This document shows positions 1-8,820 of a stretch of DNA of 64,000 nucleotides, in pieces (the stretch's first letter is position 1; the number at the start of each line of letters is the position of its first letter). The position numbers and the translations under genes are program-made. The DNA comes from Phyllobacterium pellucidum (GTDB lineage: Bacteria > Pseudomonadota > Alphaproteobacteria > Rhizobiales > Rhizobiaceae): the NCBI RefSeq assembly GCF_013327855.1, contig NZ_JABUMX010000003.1, positions 124,001-188,000 of the forward strand, read 5' to 3'. Under the pieces are notes generated by a model. The model did no database searches, was not told the DNA's origin, and saw nothing but the letters and a program-made list of their open reading frames with translations.

Positions 1-1
1 C

Positions 2-79
2 GAAAAGGTACAGGATGCGGTCAAGGCAGCCGCCATCAAGCAGCAGAAGGCGCTCGTCTCGATGAGTGACAGCCGCTAG
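2..79 (+). CDS. rpoH: RNA polymerase sigma-32 factor RpoH, C-terminal end only
   Basis: Only the last 25 codons lie in the window, ending in TAG. The peptide begins EKVQDAVKAAA, which matches the end of sigma region 4.2 in alphaproteobacterial RpoH, where the helix-turn-helix runs into a sequence like RAFEKVQ. RpoH directs RNA polymerase to heat-shock promoters. The call rests on this short tail plus context, since rpoH precedes purA and serA in several rhizobial genomes. A strong hairpin with a T-run follows the stop. Another sigma-70 family member with the same tail cannot be excluded. Confidence 0.75.
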   Translation, partial: EKVQDAVKAAAIKQQKALVSMSDSR

Positions 80-97
80 TCTCCCCGAGCTGAATGC

Positions 98-125
98 AAA
101 AAAGGCCGCTTCAAGCGGCCTTTTT
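98..125. terminator. Bidirectional intrinsic terminator after rpoH
   Basis: A GC-rich inverted repeat (aggccgct/agcggcct) sits between an A-run and a T-run, so it can end transcription from rpoH on the plus strand and from the convergent minus-strand gene that stops at 148. Confidence 0.85.
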
Positions 126-147
126 CATATCATCACGCGTCGTAATC

Positions 148-1827
148 CTAACCGCCGGCCTTGTCTGCCCAGGATTTCAGGACGTCGTTGAAAACCTTCT
201 CGCCGGGCAGACCCTTTTCGAGCGTGATCAGCGCCCGGCGTCCGGTCTTGTAGGCAATCGGAATATCGATCCACGATTGGCGGCCCATCAGTGCCATGTT
301 GGTATCGACCGCCGTCTTGGCGTCGTTCATCGCAATGATGAAGAAATTGTCAGCGATCTTCGCCGGTATGGCGACGAGCGGGCTGCCCGGCGCCTGTTCC
401 GTATCCTTGAAGGTCATTCGCGAGACATTTTCGATCGACCCGCCGGGGAAGCCCTCAGGAACCGTAAAGATCATCTCGACCAGATGGCTCGCGGGCAAGG
501 TCTTGTCGCCATTGCGCCGAATGATCATGCGCAGGTTTATGCCTCGGCCAGGAATGGTGACCTCAGCCTTGATCGCAGGTTCCGGCGGCAGGTCGTTGCC
601 GGGGGATTCCTGCACCACCGACCAGACGACCGCGCCAGCGTCGGCGGTTCCGGCTTCCTGACCGGAGCGTTCCTCATAGAAGAAGGCTTTCTGTCCGATC
701 GGCAGGGCGGCCGGTTGCTGTGTCTGGCCCGCGGCCTGCTGTTCGGCCGGGGGTGCAGCCGGCTTTGCCGATTGGTCCGGTGTCGATGCTGCAACGGACG
801 TTCCCTCACCGAGCGAAGGCTTGTCGTTGGCCGGGCCGGGATTGACCTCCTGCCCATCCGGCATCAGGCGCTGCGTCAGCTTCGGCTCGGGTTTGGGCTC
901 GGTGCTATCCGGCGTTGCCGCTGGCGCAGTGGCTTGCGGCGTCGGTGCAGGCGCGGCTGGCTCAGCGGGTGTCGTGGCCGGCGCATTGTTGGCGGTTTCC
1001 GCAGGCGGCGCCTGCGGTTCGGTCTTGGAACTGGTCAGGCTGGCAAGCCAGGTCTTGGCCGCTGAAGCTTGTTCGGAAAGCTTGTCCTTGTAAACCCATC
1101 CTGCATAGCCGCCACCGGCAATGACCAGCAGAAGGCCAAGAATGGCAAGGAGCGGCACCAGCGACTTCTTCGGCGCCGAGCGCTTCAGGGGGCCGCGCGT
1201 GTACACGCCATAATCGCCCGCCCCGCGATCTTCCGCGGCGACCGTCAGATCGTTTTTGTCTTCTTCTTCCGGGCCTCGGCCAGATTTATTGCCTGCGGCA
1301 AACCCGGTCGCGGATTCTGCCAATACATCTTCGTCAGGAAGCCTTTCGTCCTCAGGCTCGCTCCGCTTGTTGATGCCGGCACCGTGACTTGTCAGAAAAT
1401 CTTCAAGCGCATCAGGCTGCGAACCTATCTTTGTGAAGCCCGGCGTCACGCTTGGCGCGGGCTTCGGAGGCTCCGGCGGCGCAGGCAGGGGCTCCGGCGC
1501 TTTGATTTCAGGCTCCGGTTCCGGATCCATAATGGGCGTAAACTTGAAATGCGGCGGCGTCGATGATGGTGGCGGGGCGACCGGCTTTGCTTCCACCGGC
1601 GGTGGCGGCGCATCCTCGATGGCCGGCGTGAATTCAGACTCTACCTCGGCGATAGCGTCTTCAAGCGCACTTATCTGGCGCGCCGCCGCGGCTTCCGGCG
1701 CATTCAGCGCCGCAAGCTTCTGCTCAATCGTTGCACGAGCTTTTGCATATACACGTTGACGAAGTTCGGGCGTTGGGTCCGCGATCCCGTCAATTGTCTT
1801 CCTCAATACTGCAACGAAGTCTGCCAT
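148..1827 (-). CDS. Conserved proline-rich single-pass membrane protein, function unknown
   Basis: A 559-residue protein. The N-terminal part (about 1-60) is helical and acidic. Residues 60-215 are low complexity, rich in Pro, Glu and Ala. One transmembrane helix lies near residues 220-247 (VPLLAILGLLLVIAGGG), followed by a second Pro/Ala/Thr-rich linker to about residue 380. The last 175 residues look like a compact domain with beta-strand character. The predicted topology puts the C-terminal domain in the periplasm on a long flexible linker. It lies between rpoH and purA, all three close together, and I recall uncharacterised proteins of this type at this place in other Rhizobiales. No catalytic motif was recognised. 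Confidence 0.8.
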   Translation of the reverse strand: MADFVAVLRKTIDGIADPTPELRQRVYAKARATIEQKLAALNAPEAAAARQISALEDAIAEVESEFTPAIEDAPPPPVEAKPVAPPPSSTPPHFKFTPIMDPEPEPEIKAPEPLPAPPEPPKPAPSVTPGFTKIGSQPDALEDFLTSHGAGINKRSEPEDERLPDEDVLAESATGFAAGNKSGRGPEEEDKNDLTVAAEDRGAGDYGVYTRGPLKRSAPKKSLVPLLAILGLLLVIAGGGYAGWVYKDKLSEQASAAKTWLASLTSSKTEPQAPPAETANNAPATTPAEPAAPAPTPQATAPAATPDSTEPKPEPKLTQRLMPDGQEVNPGPANDKPSLGEGTSVAASTPDQSAKPAAPPAEQQAAGQTQQPAALPIGQKAFFYEERSGQEAGTADAGAVVWSVVQESPGNDLPPEPAIKAEVTIPGRGINLRMIIRRNGDKTLPASHLVEMIFTVPEGFPGGSIENVSRMTFKDTEQAPGSPLVAIPAKIADNFFIIAMNDAKTAVDTNMALMGRQSWIDIPIAYKTGRRALITLEKGLPGEKVFNDVLKSWADKAGG

Positions 1828-1874
1828 TCACCCAAACCTATGGTTTTGCTGTGAGATTCTAGGACAATCCGAGT

Positions 1875-3167
1875 CTAGTCATGAAACGGATCGGTAACAA
1901 GTATCGTGTCGTCGCGTTCGGGGCTGGTGGACAGCAAAGCGATCGGCGCGCCGATCAATTCCTCGATATAGCGCACATACTTGACTGCCTGCGCCGGAAG
2001 CTCGCTCCAGCTCCGTGCGCCGGCCGTGGTTCCCTTCCAGCCTTCGAGCGTCTCGTAGACGGGCTTGACGCGCGCCTGCTGACCCTGCCCCGCCGGAAGA
2101 TAATCGATTACTTCGCCGTCAAGTTCGTAGCCGGTGCAAACCTTGATCTCCTCTAGTCCATCAAGGACATCGAGCTTTGTGAGCGCGATCCCGCTGATGC
2201 CGTTATTGGCAACCGCCTGGCGCACCAACACCGCGTCGAACCAGCCGCAACGGCGCTTGCGCCCGGTAACCGTCCCAAACTCGTGGCCGCGCTCGCCGAG
2301 GAACTGCCCGACTTCATTCTGCTGTTCGGTCGGGAAGGGCCCCTCGCCGACGCGTGTCGTGTAGGCCTTGGTGATGCCAAGCACATAATGCAGGGAGCCA
2401 GGGCCAATGCCCGAACCTGCGGAAGCCTGCCCGGCAACAGTGTTGGATGAGGTAACGAACGGATAGGTGCCATGGTCTATGTCGAGGAGCGTGCCTTGCG
2501 CCCCCTCGAAAAGGATACGCTCGCCTGCCCGCTTCTTCTGGTCGAGCACATACCATACACGGTCCATGAAGGGCAGGATGTGCGGCGCGGCGTCGTTGAG
2601 TTCAGCGAGAAGTTTTTCCCCATCGACCTCTTCGATGCCGAGACCACGGCGAAGCGGATTGTGGTGCGCGAGCAGGCGCTCGATCTTTGCCGGGAGCGTG
2701 TCCGGATCGGCAAGGTCGAGAACATGAATGGCGCGTCGTCCCACCTTGTCCTCATAGGCTGGACCAATGCCGCGGCCGGTGGTGCCGATCTTGGTGCCCG
2801 CGTTCGAAGCTTCCCGCCGCCGGTCAAGTTCGCCATGGATCGACAGGATCAGGCTCGTATTTTCGGCGATTTTCAGCGTATCCGGGGTAATGACAACGCC
2901 CTGGGCTTCCAGTTTCTTCTTCTCGGCGATGAAGGCATGCGGATCGAAAACGACGCCGTTGCCGATGATCGACAGCTTGCCGGGACGCACGACGCCGGAG
3001 GGCAGGAGTGACAGCTTATAGGTGACGCCATCGACGACCAGCGTATGACCTGCATTGTGACCGCCCTGAAAGCGAACGATGATATCTGCCCGTTCGGAAA
3101 GCCAATCAACGATCTTTCCCTTGCCCTCATCGCCCCATTGGGAACCGATCACAACAACATTTGCCAT
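1875..3167 (-). CDS. purA: Adenylosuccinate synthetase PurA
   Basis: Joins IMP and aspartate using GTP to form adenylosuccinate, the first committed step from IMP to AMP, in the cytoplasm. At 430 residues it has the usual family length. The GTP-binding loop GDEGKGK is at residues 12-18, with catalytic Asp13 and His41 (GGHNAGHT) in their normal places. [13 protein letters not shown] and the later GVRPF-type segments are also recognisable. The start ATG at 3167 gives the canonical N-terminus [15 protein letters not shown]. It is probably followed by the membrane protein gene 47 bases downstream. The upstream 190 bases separate it from a divergent transporter gene. Confidence 0.97.
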   Translation of the reverse strand: MANVVVIGSQWGDEGKGKIVDWLSERADIIVRFQGGHNAGHTLVVDGVTYKLSLLPSGVVRPGKLSIIGNGVVFDPHAFIAEKKKLEAQGVVITPDTLKIAENTSLILSIHGELDRRREASNAGTKIGTTGRGIGPAYEDKVGRRAIHVLDLADPDTLPAKIERLLAHHNPLRRGLGIEEVDGEKLLAELNDAAPHILPFMDRVWYVLDQKKRAGERILFEGAQGTLLDIDHGTYPFVTSSNTVAGQASAGSGIGPGSLHYVLGITKAYTTRVGEGPFPTEQQNEVGQFLGERGHEFGTVTGRKRRCGWFDAVLVRQAVANNGISGIALTKLDVLDGLEEIKVCTGYELDGEVIDYLPAGQGQQARVKPVYETLEGWKGTTAGARSWSELPAQAVKYVRYIEELIGAPIALLSTSPERDDTILVTDPFHD

Positions 3168-3359
3168 TCAAAACTCCTCGAGTCATAACCTCGTCGTGCA
3201 TTTTTCTTCAAATGCGGTGCTTCTATACAGGCTGGTTCATAAAAGCGCGACAATTCTTTCGGCTATCACGCAACCTATTTACCTTTATCCTGGCAATAAA
3301 CGTACCTGCCGTTGCATCCAGATAGTGGTTTCGCAACCACCCCGAATAGATTGCAAAAC

Positions 3360-4271
3360 ATGAATCGTACCGCCTACATATTTCTGCTGCTAACCGCGCT
3401 TTTTTGGGGCGGCAATGCTGTGGCCGGCAAGTTTGCAGTCGGCCATATCTCGCCGATGCTGCTGACGCTTTTGCGCTGGCTGCTCGCCTTTCTGATCATC
3501 GCCGCCATCAGCGTCAGACAATTGCAGCGCGACTGGACTATGCTGCGCAAACATTTGTGGTTACTCGCCGCCCTCGGCGCTTTCGGCTTCACCTTCTTCA
3601 ACATGGCGCTCTACAGCGCACTCAACTATACGTCCGCGATCAACGTCACGATCGAGCAGGCCGGCATACCCATGGTGATCTTCGTTGCAAATCTCCTGCT
3701 GTTCGGCACGCCCGTTCGCGCCGGGCAGATCATCGGCTTCAGCCTTTCGCTCGTTGGCGTGGCGCTGACCGCGGGGCACGGCAGCTTTAGCCAATTGGCC
3801 CGGCTTGAAGTCAATTTCGGCGATGCGCTGATGATCCTCGCAGTCCTGCTCTATAGCGGTTACACGGTGGCGCTGCGGTTCCGGCCCGCCATCAACTGGC
3901 AGAGCCTGATGACGGCAATGACCTTCTTCGCGTTTCTGACCGCGATCCCGTTCACGCTCTGGGAATGGCAGCGCGGCGCGCTGATGCCACCGGACACGAC
4001 CGGCGCCATGGTCGTCCTCTATACCGCTATCTTGCCTTCACTTGCCGCACAGGTGCTTTTCCTCAAGGGCGTCGAATATATCGGCGCCAACCGCGCCGGC
4101 CTCTTCATCAATGCGGTCCCGATCTTCGGGACGCTTCTCGCGGTAGCCTTGCTCGGCGAGGAGTTCCACCCCTACCACGGCATCGCCCTTGTGCTCGTGC
4201 TTGGCGGCATCTGGATCGCCGAACTCAGCGGCCGCAAGCACGCCGCGATCAGCGAAGCTGGCGGACCATGA
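3360..4271 (+). CDS. EamA/DMT-superfamily transporter
   Basis: A 303-residue integral membrane protein with about ten hydrophobic helices arranged as two EamA repeats (WGGNAVAGKFA near the N-terminus; EYIGANRAGLFINAVPIFG in the second half). Drug/metabolite transporters of this group usually export small metabolites or amino acids; the substrate cannot be read from sequence. The ATG at 3360 is preferred over an in-frame upstream ATG at 3312, because the extension is hydrophilic and would precede the first helix. It is divergent from purA. Its 3' end overlaps the convergent GNAT gene by 23 bases. Confidence 0.9.
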   Translation: MNRTAYIFLLLTALFWGGNAVAGKFAVGHISPMLLTLLRWLLAFLIIAAISVRQLQRDWTMLRKHLWLLAALGAFGFTFFNMALYSALNYTSAINVTIEQAGIPMVIFVANLLLFGTPVRAGQIIGFSLSLVGVALTAGHGSFSQLARLEVNFGDALMILAVLLYSGYTVALRFRPAINWQSLMTAMTFFAFLTAIPFTLWEWQRGALMPPDTTGAMVVLYTAILPSLAAQVLFLKGVEYIGANRAGLFINAVPIFGTLLAVALLGEEFHPYHGIALVLVLGGIWIAELSGRKHAAISEAGGP

Positions 4272-4764
4272 AACGCGCGTCCTCCGAATAGGTTTTGAGC
4301 TTTGCTTCAAGCTCTGGCAGGTTTTCTGTCTTGAAGCCCTGCTTTTCCCAGAATCCAACCGAGTTGTTGACCGAGACCAGAGACATATTGGCAAGGTCTT
4401 CCCGCCTGGCCTGCTCGGCAAGAACGGCAACAATGCGGGCCGCCGCGCCGCTACCGCGGGCCGTCGGCATGAGGGCGATATCGTGCAGGTAGTAGGTGGA
4501 AGGGTGGGTGGGTAATTCGACGAGCAGGCTGTTGAGCGCAGGCATCGCATAGAGTTGCCACGGGTGGGTGACCGCGTAGCCGTGAAGAGCGCCTCCCGGC
4601 GATTCGAGCACAAAACAGCCGTCGCCATAAAGCCGCATGCGCTCGCGGAAAACGCTGTCATCCTCCGGAAAATCCGGGTGGATGACTTCGGCCATGGCAT
4701 TGATGGAAGCGAGGTCGCCCGCTTCCATCAAACGCCAACGGAGGTCGGTGTGTTCGGATGCCAT
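4249..4764 (-). CDS. GNAT-family N-acetyltransferase
   Basis: A 171-residue protein with the GNAT fold: an N-terminal beta-alpha segment (LRWRLMEAGDLASINAMAE), the beta-4 strand HDIALMPTARGSGAAARIV that supplies the acetyl-CoA pyrophosphate loop (R/Q-x-x-G-x-G/A variant ARGSGAA), and a C-terminal NSVGFWEKQGF motif typical of the family. The substrate is unknown. The start at 4764 (MASEHTD) is chosen; in-frame ATGs at 4773 and 4785 would add only a few residues. It begins 17 bases after the serA stop, so it is likely the last gene of the serC-serA transcript. Confidence 0.87.
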   Translation of the reverse strand: MASEHTDLRWRLMEAGDLASINAMAEVIHPDFPEDDSVFRERMRLYGDGCFVLESPGGALHGYAVTHPWQLYAMPALNSLLVELPTHPSTYYLHDIALMPTARGSGAAARIVAVLAEQARREDLANMSLVSVNNSVGFWEKQGFKTENLPELEAKLKTYSEDARFMVRQLR

Positions 4765-4781
4765 GACCGACATCCGTACTA

Positions 4782-6377
4782 TCAAGCGATGTTGAATTCC
4801 AGCGGCTTGGCCGAAACAATTGCTTTGTTGACCCGAAGTTCCTCAAGGACATTGTCCGGGATGCGCTCGTCGAGATAGAGCATGGCAATGGCATTGCCGC
4901 CGGGCGCATCGCGCCCAAGCGCGAAGTTGGCGATGTTGACCTTGTTGTTGCCGCAGATCGTACCAAGCAGGCCGATCATGCCCGGCGTATCGTTGTTGGT
5001 CGTATAGAGCATATGCTGCCCGACTTCCGCGTCGAGGTTGATACCCTTGATCTGGATGAAGCGCGGCTTGCCATCGGAGAAGCAGGTGCCGGCGATCGAG
5101 CGCGTCATCGACGCCGACTTCACAGTCAGTTTGATATACCCGTCGAACACGCCGGATTTGTCACGACGGATCTCGGAAACGATGATACCGCGTTCCTTCA
5201 CCATGATCGGCGCGGAAACCATGTTCACATCGGCGACCTGCGGGCGGATGAGACCGGCGAGCGTCGCGCTAAGCAATGCCCGCGTATTCATCGCCGCCGT
5301 CGCTCCATCGAACAGCACTTCGACTTCCTCGATCGGCTCTTCCGTGACCTGGCCGACGAAAGCACCCAGCACTTCGGCAAGCTTGACGAAGGGCTTGAGG
5401 CGCGGCGCTTCTTCCGCGGTGATCGAGGGCATGTTGATCGCGTTGGAGACCGCACCCTTGATCAGGTAATCCGACATTTGCTCTGCGACCTGCAGGGCGA
5501 CGTTTTCCTGCGCTTCGCTGGTCGATGCGCCAAGGTGCGGTGTGCACACGACGTTCGGCAGATGGAACAGCTCGTTATCCGTAGCAGGCTCGACTTCGAA
5601 GACATCAATGCCGGCGCCAGCGACCTTGCCGGATTTGAGTGCGGCAACGAGGTCCTTCTCGACGATGAGACCGCCGCGGGCACAGTTGATGATACGCACA
5701 CCGTCCTTCATCTTTGCGATCGCGTCGGCGTTGATGATGCCGCGCGTCTTGTCGGTCATCGGCGTATGCAGGCTGATGAAATCGGCACGGGTCAAAAGCT
5801 CGTCGAGTTCGACCTTCTCAACGCCGAGTTCCTCCGCCCTCCCCTCGGAAAGGAACGGATCGAAGGCGATGACATGCATCTTGAGACCGACGCCACGCGT
5901 AGCGACGATCGAGCCGATATTGCCGCAGCCGATAACACCGAGCGTCTTGCCGGTGATCTCGACACCCATGAAACGGTTCTTTTCCCATTTGCCGGCGCGA
6001 GTTGAAGCATCGGCCTCAGGCAATTCGCGGGCGACGGCGAACATCAATGCAACGGCGTGCTCAGCCGTGGTGATCGAATTGCCGAAGGGCGTATTCATGA
6101 CGATGATACCGCGGCGAGAAGCGGCCGGGATGTCGACATTATCGACGCCGATACCGGCGCGGCCAATGACCTTGAGGTTCTTCGCTGCGCTAATCAGCTT
6201 CTCGGTGACCTTCGTCGCCGAGCGAATGGCAAGGCCATCATATTGGCCGATGACCTCAAGCAGCTTGTCCTTGTCCTTGCCTAGATCCGGCAAGTAATCG
6301 ACTTCGACACCGTGATCCTTGAAGATCTGGACGGCGGTGGGGGAGAGTTTGTCGGATACGAGTACGCGCGGTGCCAT
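4782..6377 (-). CDS. serA: D-3-phosphoglycerate dehydrogenase SerA
   Basis: Oxidises 3-phosphoglycerate to 3-phosphohydroxypyruvate with NAD, the first step of serine synthesis. At 531 residues it is the long type: a substrate domain, a Rossmann domain (GVIGCGNIGSIVA), catalytic Arg in NCARGGLI, Glu, and His in PHLGASTSEAQ, an intervening ASB domain, and a C-terminal ACT domain (NNDTPGMIGLLGT...) where serine feedback usually acts. The start at 6377 gives MAPRVLVSDKLSP; the open frame extends upstream but without family similarity. serC lies 71 bases upstream on the same strand, so the two steps are probably co-transcribed. Confidence 0.97.
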   Translation of the reverse strand: MAPRVLVSDKLSPTAVQIFKDHGVEVDYLPDLGKDKDKLLEVIGQYDGLAIRSATKVTEKLISAAKNLKVIGRAGIGVDNVDIPAASRRGIIVMNTPFGNSITTAEHAVALMFAVARELPEADASTRAGKWEKNRFMGVEITGKTLGVIGCGNIGSIVATRGVGLKMHVIAFDPFLSEGRAEELGVEKVELDELLTRADFISLHTPMTDKTRGIINADAIAKMKDGVRIINCARGGLIVEKDLVAALKSGKVAGAGIDVFEVEPATDNELFHLPNVVCTPHLGASTSEAQENVALQVAEQMSDYLIKGAVSNAINMPSITAEEAPRLKPFVKLAEVLGAFVGQVTEEPIEEVEVLFDGATAAMNTRALLSATLAGLIRPQVADVNMVSAPIMVKERGIIVSEIRRDKSGVFDGYIKLTVKSASMTRSIAGTCFSDGKPRFIQIKGINLDAEVGQHMLYTTNNDTPGMIGLLGTICGNNKVNIANFALGRDAPGGNAIAMLYLDERIPDNVLEELRVNKAIVSAKPLEFNIA

Positions 6378-6451
6378 CATGGCCTCCATCGTTGAAATCG
6401 GATAAATGGGAGGAGCGGCCGCAATGCTGCGGCCGGCTTTAGCCTGGAGAC

Positions 6452-7627
6452 CTAGGCGGCCTTCTTCAGTTCGGCCTTCTGGGCTTCGAACGCCCAATCC
6501 AGCCACAGCATCAAGGCCTCGAGGTCAGCCGTCTCGACAGTAGCGCCGGCCCAGATGCGCAGACCCGACGGAGCATCGCGATAGGCGCCGATATCGTAGG
6601 CGACCGCTTCCTTTTCGAGGGCAGCGACGAGGTTCTTGGCAAAGCTGGCCTGAGCGTCGGCGTCAAGCGCGGTGATCTCAGGATCGACGATGGTCAGGCA
6701 AACGGAGGTGTTCGACCGGGTTGCCGGATCCTTTGCCAGATTGGCAAGCCATGGCGTACGTTCGACAAAGGCGTTGATCGCCGCGAAGTTCCTGTCGGCG
6801 CGGGCAACGAGTCCATCGAGGCTTCCCACCGACTTCGCCCAGTTCAACGCATCGAGGTAATCCTCGACGCAGAGCATCGAGGGCGTGTTGATCGTCTCGC
6901 CGGAGAAAATGCCTTCGATGAGCTTGCCGCCGGAGGTGAGGCGGAAAATCTTCGGCAGGGGCCAAGCAGGTTTATAGGTTAAAAGCCGCTCGACCGCGCG
7001 CGGGCTGAGGATGAGCATGCCGTGTGCACCCTCGCCGCCGAGAACCTTCTGCCAGGAGAAGGTGACGACATCGAGCTTGGCGAAATCAAGGCGCTGTGCG
7101 AATGCGGCCGACGTTGCGTCGCAGATGGTGAGGCCCTTGCGGTCCCCAGGGATGAAGTCGCCGCTCGGAACGCGCACGCCGGACGTTGTGCCGTTCCAGG
7201 TAAAGACCACGTCGCGGTCGAAATCGATCTTGGAAAGGTCTGGCAGTTCGCCGTAGCCGGCTTCGATCGTGCGGGCATCGGCGAGCTTCAGCTGTTTGAC
7301 GACATCAGTCACCCAGCCGGCGCCGAAGCTTTCCCATGCGACCATGTCGACGCCGCGCTCGCCCAGCAGTGACCAGAGCGCCATTTCGACGGCGCCCGTA
7401 TCGGAGGCCGGAACGATGCCGATGCGGTAATCGGCAGGAACCTGCAAAATCTCACGGGTAAGGTCGATGGCCTGCTTCAGCTTGGTCTTGCCGACCTTGG
7501 CGCGATGCGAACGGCCAAGCGCTGCATCGGAAAGCGCCGCAAGCGACCATCCGGGACGTTTAGCACAGGGACCTGATGAAAAATTGGGATTAGCCGGGCG
7601 CTGGGCCGGCTTTACAAGCGTAGTCAT
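6452..7627 (-). CDS. serC: Phosphoserine aminotransferase SerC
   Basis: Transfers the amino group of glutamate to 3-phosphohydroxypyruvate, giving phosphoserine, with pyridoxal phosphate. At 391 residues it is the longer alphaproteobacterial form. The PLP lysine is in [15 protein letters not shown] at about residue 195, with [13 protein letters not shown] at the N-terminus and the DATSAAF strand before the lysine. The start ATG at 7627 is preceded by TAGGAGAAAA, a strong ribosome-binding site that can be paired by an upstream leader sequence. It heads the serC-serA-GNAT group. Confidence 0.97.
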   Translation of the reverse strand: MTTLVKPAQRPANPNFSSGPCAKRPGWSLAALSDAALGRSHRAKVGKTKLKQAIDLTREILQVPADYRIGIVPASDTGAVEMALWSLLGERGVDMVAWESFGAGWVTDVVKQLKLADARTIEAGYGELPDLSKIDFDRDVVFTWNGTTSGVRVPSGDFIPGDRKGLTICDATSAAFAQRLDFAKLDVVTFSWQKVLGGEGAHGMLILSPRAVERLLTYKPAWPLPKIFRLTSGGKLIEGIFSGETINTPSMLCVEDYLDALNWAKSVGSLDGLVARADRNFAAINAFVERTPWLANLAKDPATRSNTSVCLTIVDPEITALDADAQASFAKNLVAALEKEAVAYDIGAYRDAPSGLRIWAGATVETADLEALMLWLDWAFEAQKAELKKAA

Positions 7628-7700
7628 GTTTTCTCCTATCCTCACAGATAGCACGCCTCTCGTTGGGGAGAGGTGGCCCACTCCGGGACCTAGGAGAAAT
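7628..7700 (-). promoter_or_regulatory. Structured serC leader that can mask the Shine-Dalgarno (serC-motif candidate)
   Basis: Read on the minus strand, TTTCTCCTA (7691-7699) is a perfect 9-base complement of TAGGAGAAA (7630-7638), which contains the serC Shine-Dalgarno. Between them is a hairpin with 6-bp stem CCTCTC/GAGAGG (7656-7673) and a second GC-rich segment (GGTCCC...GGGCC, about 7674-7690). A conserved RNA called the serC motif has been described upstream of serC in Alphaproteobacteria; this element has the right place and general shape. Whether it binds a ligand is not known. Confidence 0.65.
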
Positions 7701-7762
7701 GTCGCTGGCAGTCAAGAAATATGTTTGGCTGCGACATGAATTTCTGGCGAACTTCAAACGAA

Positions 7763-7788
7763 AACGGCAGGTGCTGGCACCTGCCGTT
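7763..7788 (-). terminator. Intrinsic terminator of the Omp25-like gene
   Basis: A perfect 11-bp stem (aacggcaggtg/cacctgccgtt) with a 4-base loop. On the minus strand it is followed by TTTTCGTTT. It lies 22 bases past the stop of the porin-family gene. Confidence 0.88.
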
Positions 7789-7809
7789 GAAGTTCGATGG
7801 CTCACTCAA

Positions 7810-8595
7810 TCAGAAAGCGTAACGAACGCCGACCTTGAAGTCATGGGAGGTAATATCCTTGAACTTGAAGGGTTCAGGATTTTCGCGGGTAAGCGAGTTG
7901 ATGTAGTTAAAGGCATTGTCGGTCTTGCCGTCGCCGAGATCGACATAGCTGTAGCCGATATCGATCGTCATGCGATCGGTAGCCTTGATGCCGACACCGG
8001 CATGCAGCGCCCAGGCGAGCTCCCACTGCGAGGCACTGCCGGCATAGCCGCCGCCGCCAGTAATGATGTTATTGTCGGTGAAGCCCGAAATCGTATTGCG
8101 CGACGCGCCGATACCGGCGCCCACATAGGGCGTGATTCCGGCATAGGTGCCAAGGTCGGCATAGGCATTGGCAAGGAACAGCCATTCCGACTTCTTGGCA
8201 TGGTATTCATTTGTGGCCGCGTCATCCGTCGTGGTGAGGTCGCCATCGATATCGTAGAAGTCCAGCGCACTGAAATCGGTTTTGCCACGATATTGCCCGG
8301 TCACGTCGGCACGGAGCCAGTCGTTGAATTGGTAGCCGATACCGATCTGCGCCGTCATGCCGGCATCGAAGTCGCCATCATTGAAAAAGGTATGATAGGC
8401 GGGATCAGCAAACCCGACATAGTCGAGATGATCGAACTGCTGGTTGCTCATGCCGATGTCGCCGCGCAGATACCAACCGCCGAAAGGCGCCACTTCCACC
8501 ACCGGATCCTGGATCATGTCCGCCGCGAGGGCCGGTGCCGCGCCCAGGCTCATAATAGCTGCGCCCATGGCAGCAAATTTGTTGAATGTGCTCAT
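7810..8595 (-). CDS. Omp25/Omp31-family outer membrane beta-barrel protein
   Basis: A 261-residue secreted protein. A signal peptide covers residues 1-24 (hydrophobic core AAMGAAIMSLGAAPALA, cleavage after ALA). The mature part has alternating aromatic strands (GGWYLRGDIGMS, AQIGIGYQFNDWLRADVTGQYRG, GITPYVGAGIGAS, WALHAGVGIKATDRMTIDIGYSYVDLGDG) and ends in HDFKVGVRYAF, with the terminal Phe that targets beta-barrels to the BAM machinery. Related proteins in Brucella and Rhizobium (Omp25, Omp31, RopB) are abundant surface proteins that stabilise the outer membrane. The start at 8595 follows GAGGAATAGAGTA. A perfect CtrA-type box lies 84 bases upstream. Confidence 0.9.
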   Translation of the reverse strand: MSTFNKFAAMGAAIMSLGAAPALAADMIQDPVVEVAPFGGWYLRGDIGMSNQQFDHLDYVGFADPAYHTFFNDGDFDAGMTAQIGIGYQFNDWLRADVTGQYRGKTDFSALDFYDIDGDLTTTDDAATNEYHAKKSEWLFLANAYADLGTYAGITPYVGAGIGASRNTISGFTDNNIITGGGGYAGSASQWELAWALHAGVGIKATDRMTIDIGYSYVDLGDGKTDNAFNYINSLTRENPEPFKFKDITSHDFKVGVRYAF

Positions 8596-8678
8596 TACTC
8601 TATTCCTCACAAAGCCCCATGGTTGGAAAGCGCGGCGATTGCCACAGATGGTTGTGAGGGAAATATGGGCGTAAAAGG

Positions 8679-8693
8679 TTAAGTCCCGCTTAA
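8679..8693 (-). promoter_or_regulatory. CtrA box (TTAA-N7-TTAA) upstream of the Omp25-like gene
   Basis: TTAAGCGGGACTTAA on the minus strand is a perfect match to the CtrA full-site consensus TTAA-N7-TTAA, with the trailing C on both strands. A -10-like CATATT starts 11 bases downstream (8667-8662), so the box would cover the -35 region. CtrA is known to act on outer membrane genes in Brucella; use here is inferred. Confidence 0.68.
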
Positions 8694-8766
8694 CCGTGTT
8701 TGTTCACCATGTCTATTAAGGTTAATGGAATACAGCTTTGAGTAGATTGAGACCCTTAACAACAAA

Positions 8767-8787
8767 ACGGGCCCGAATGGGGCCCGT
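8767..8787 (-). terminator. Intrinsic terminator after glmM
   Basis: An 8-bp GC stem (acgggccc/gggcccgt) with a 5-base loop, followed on the minus strand by TTTTGTT. It sits 33 bases past the glmM stop. Confidence 0.88.
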
Positions 8788-8820
8788 CTTCGTTATGATT
8801 TGTTAATGGATTGCGGCCGG

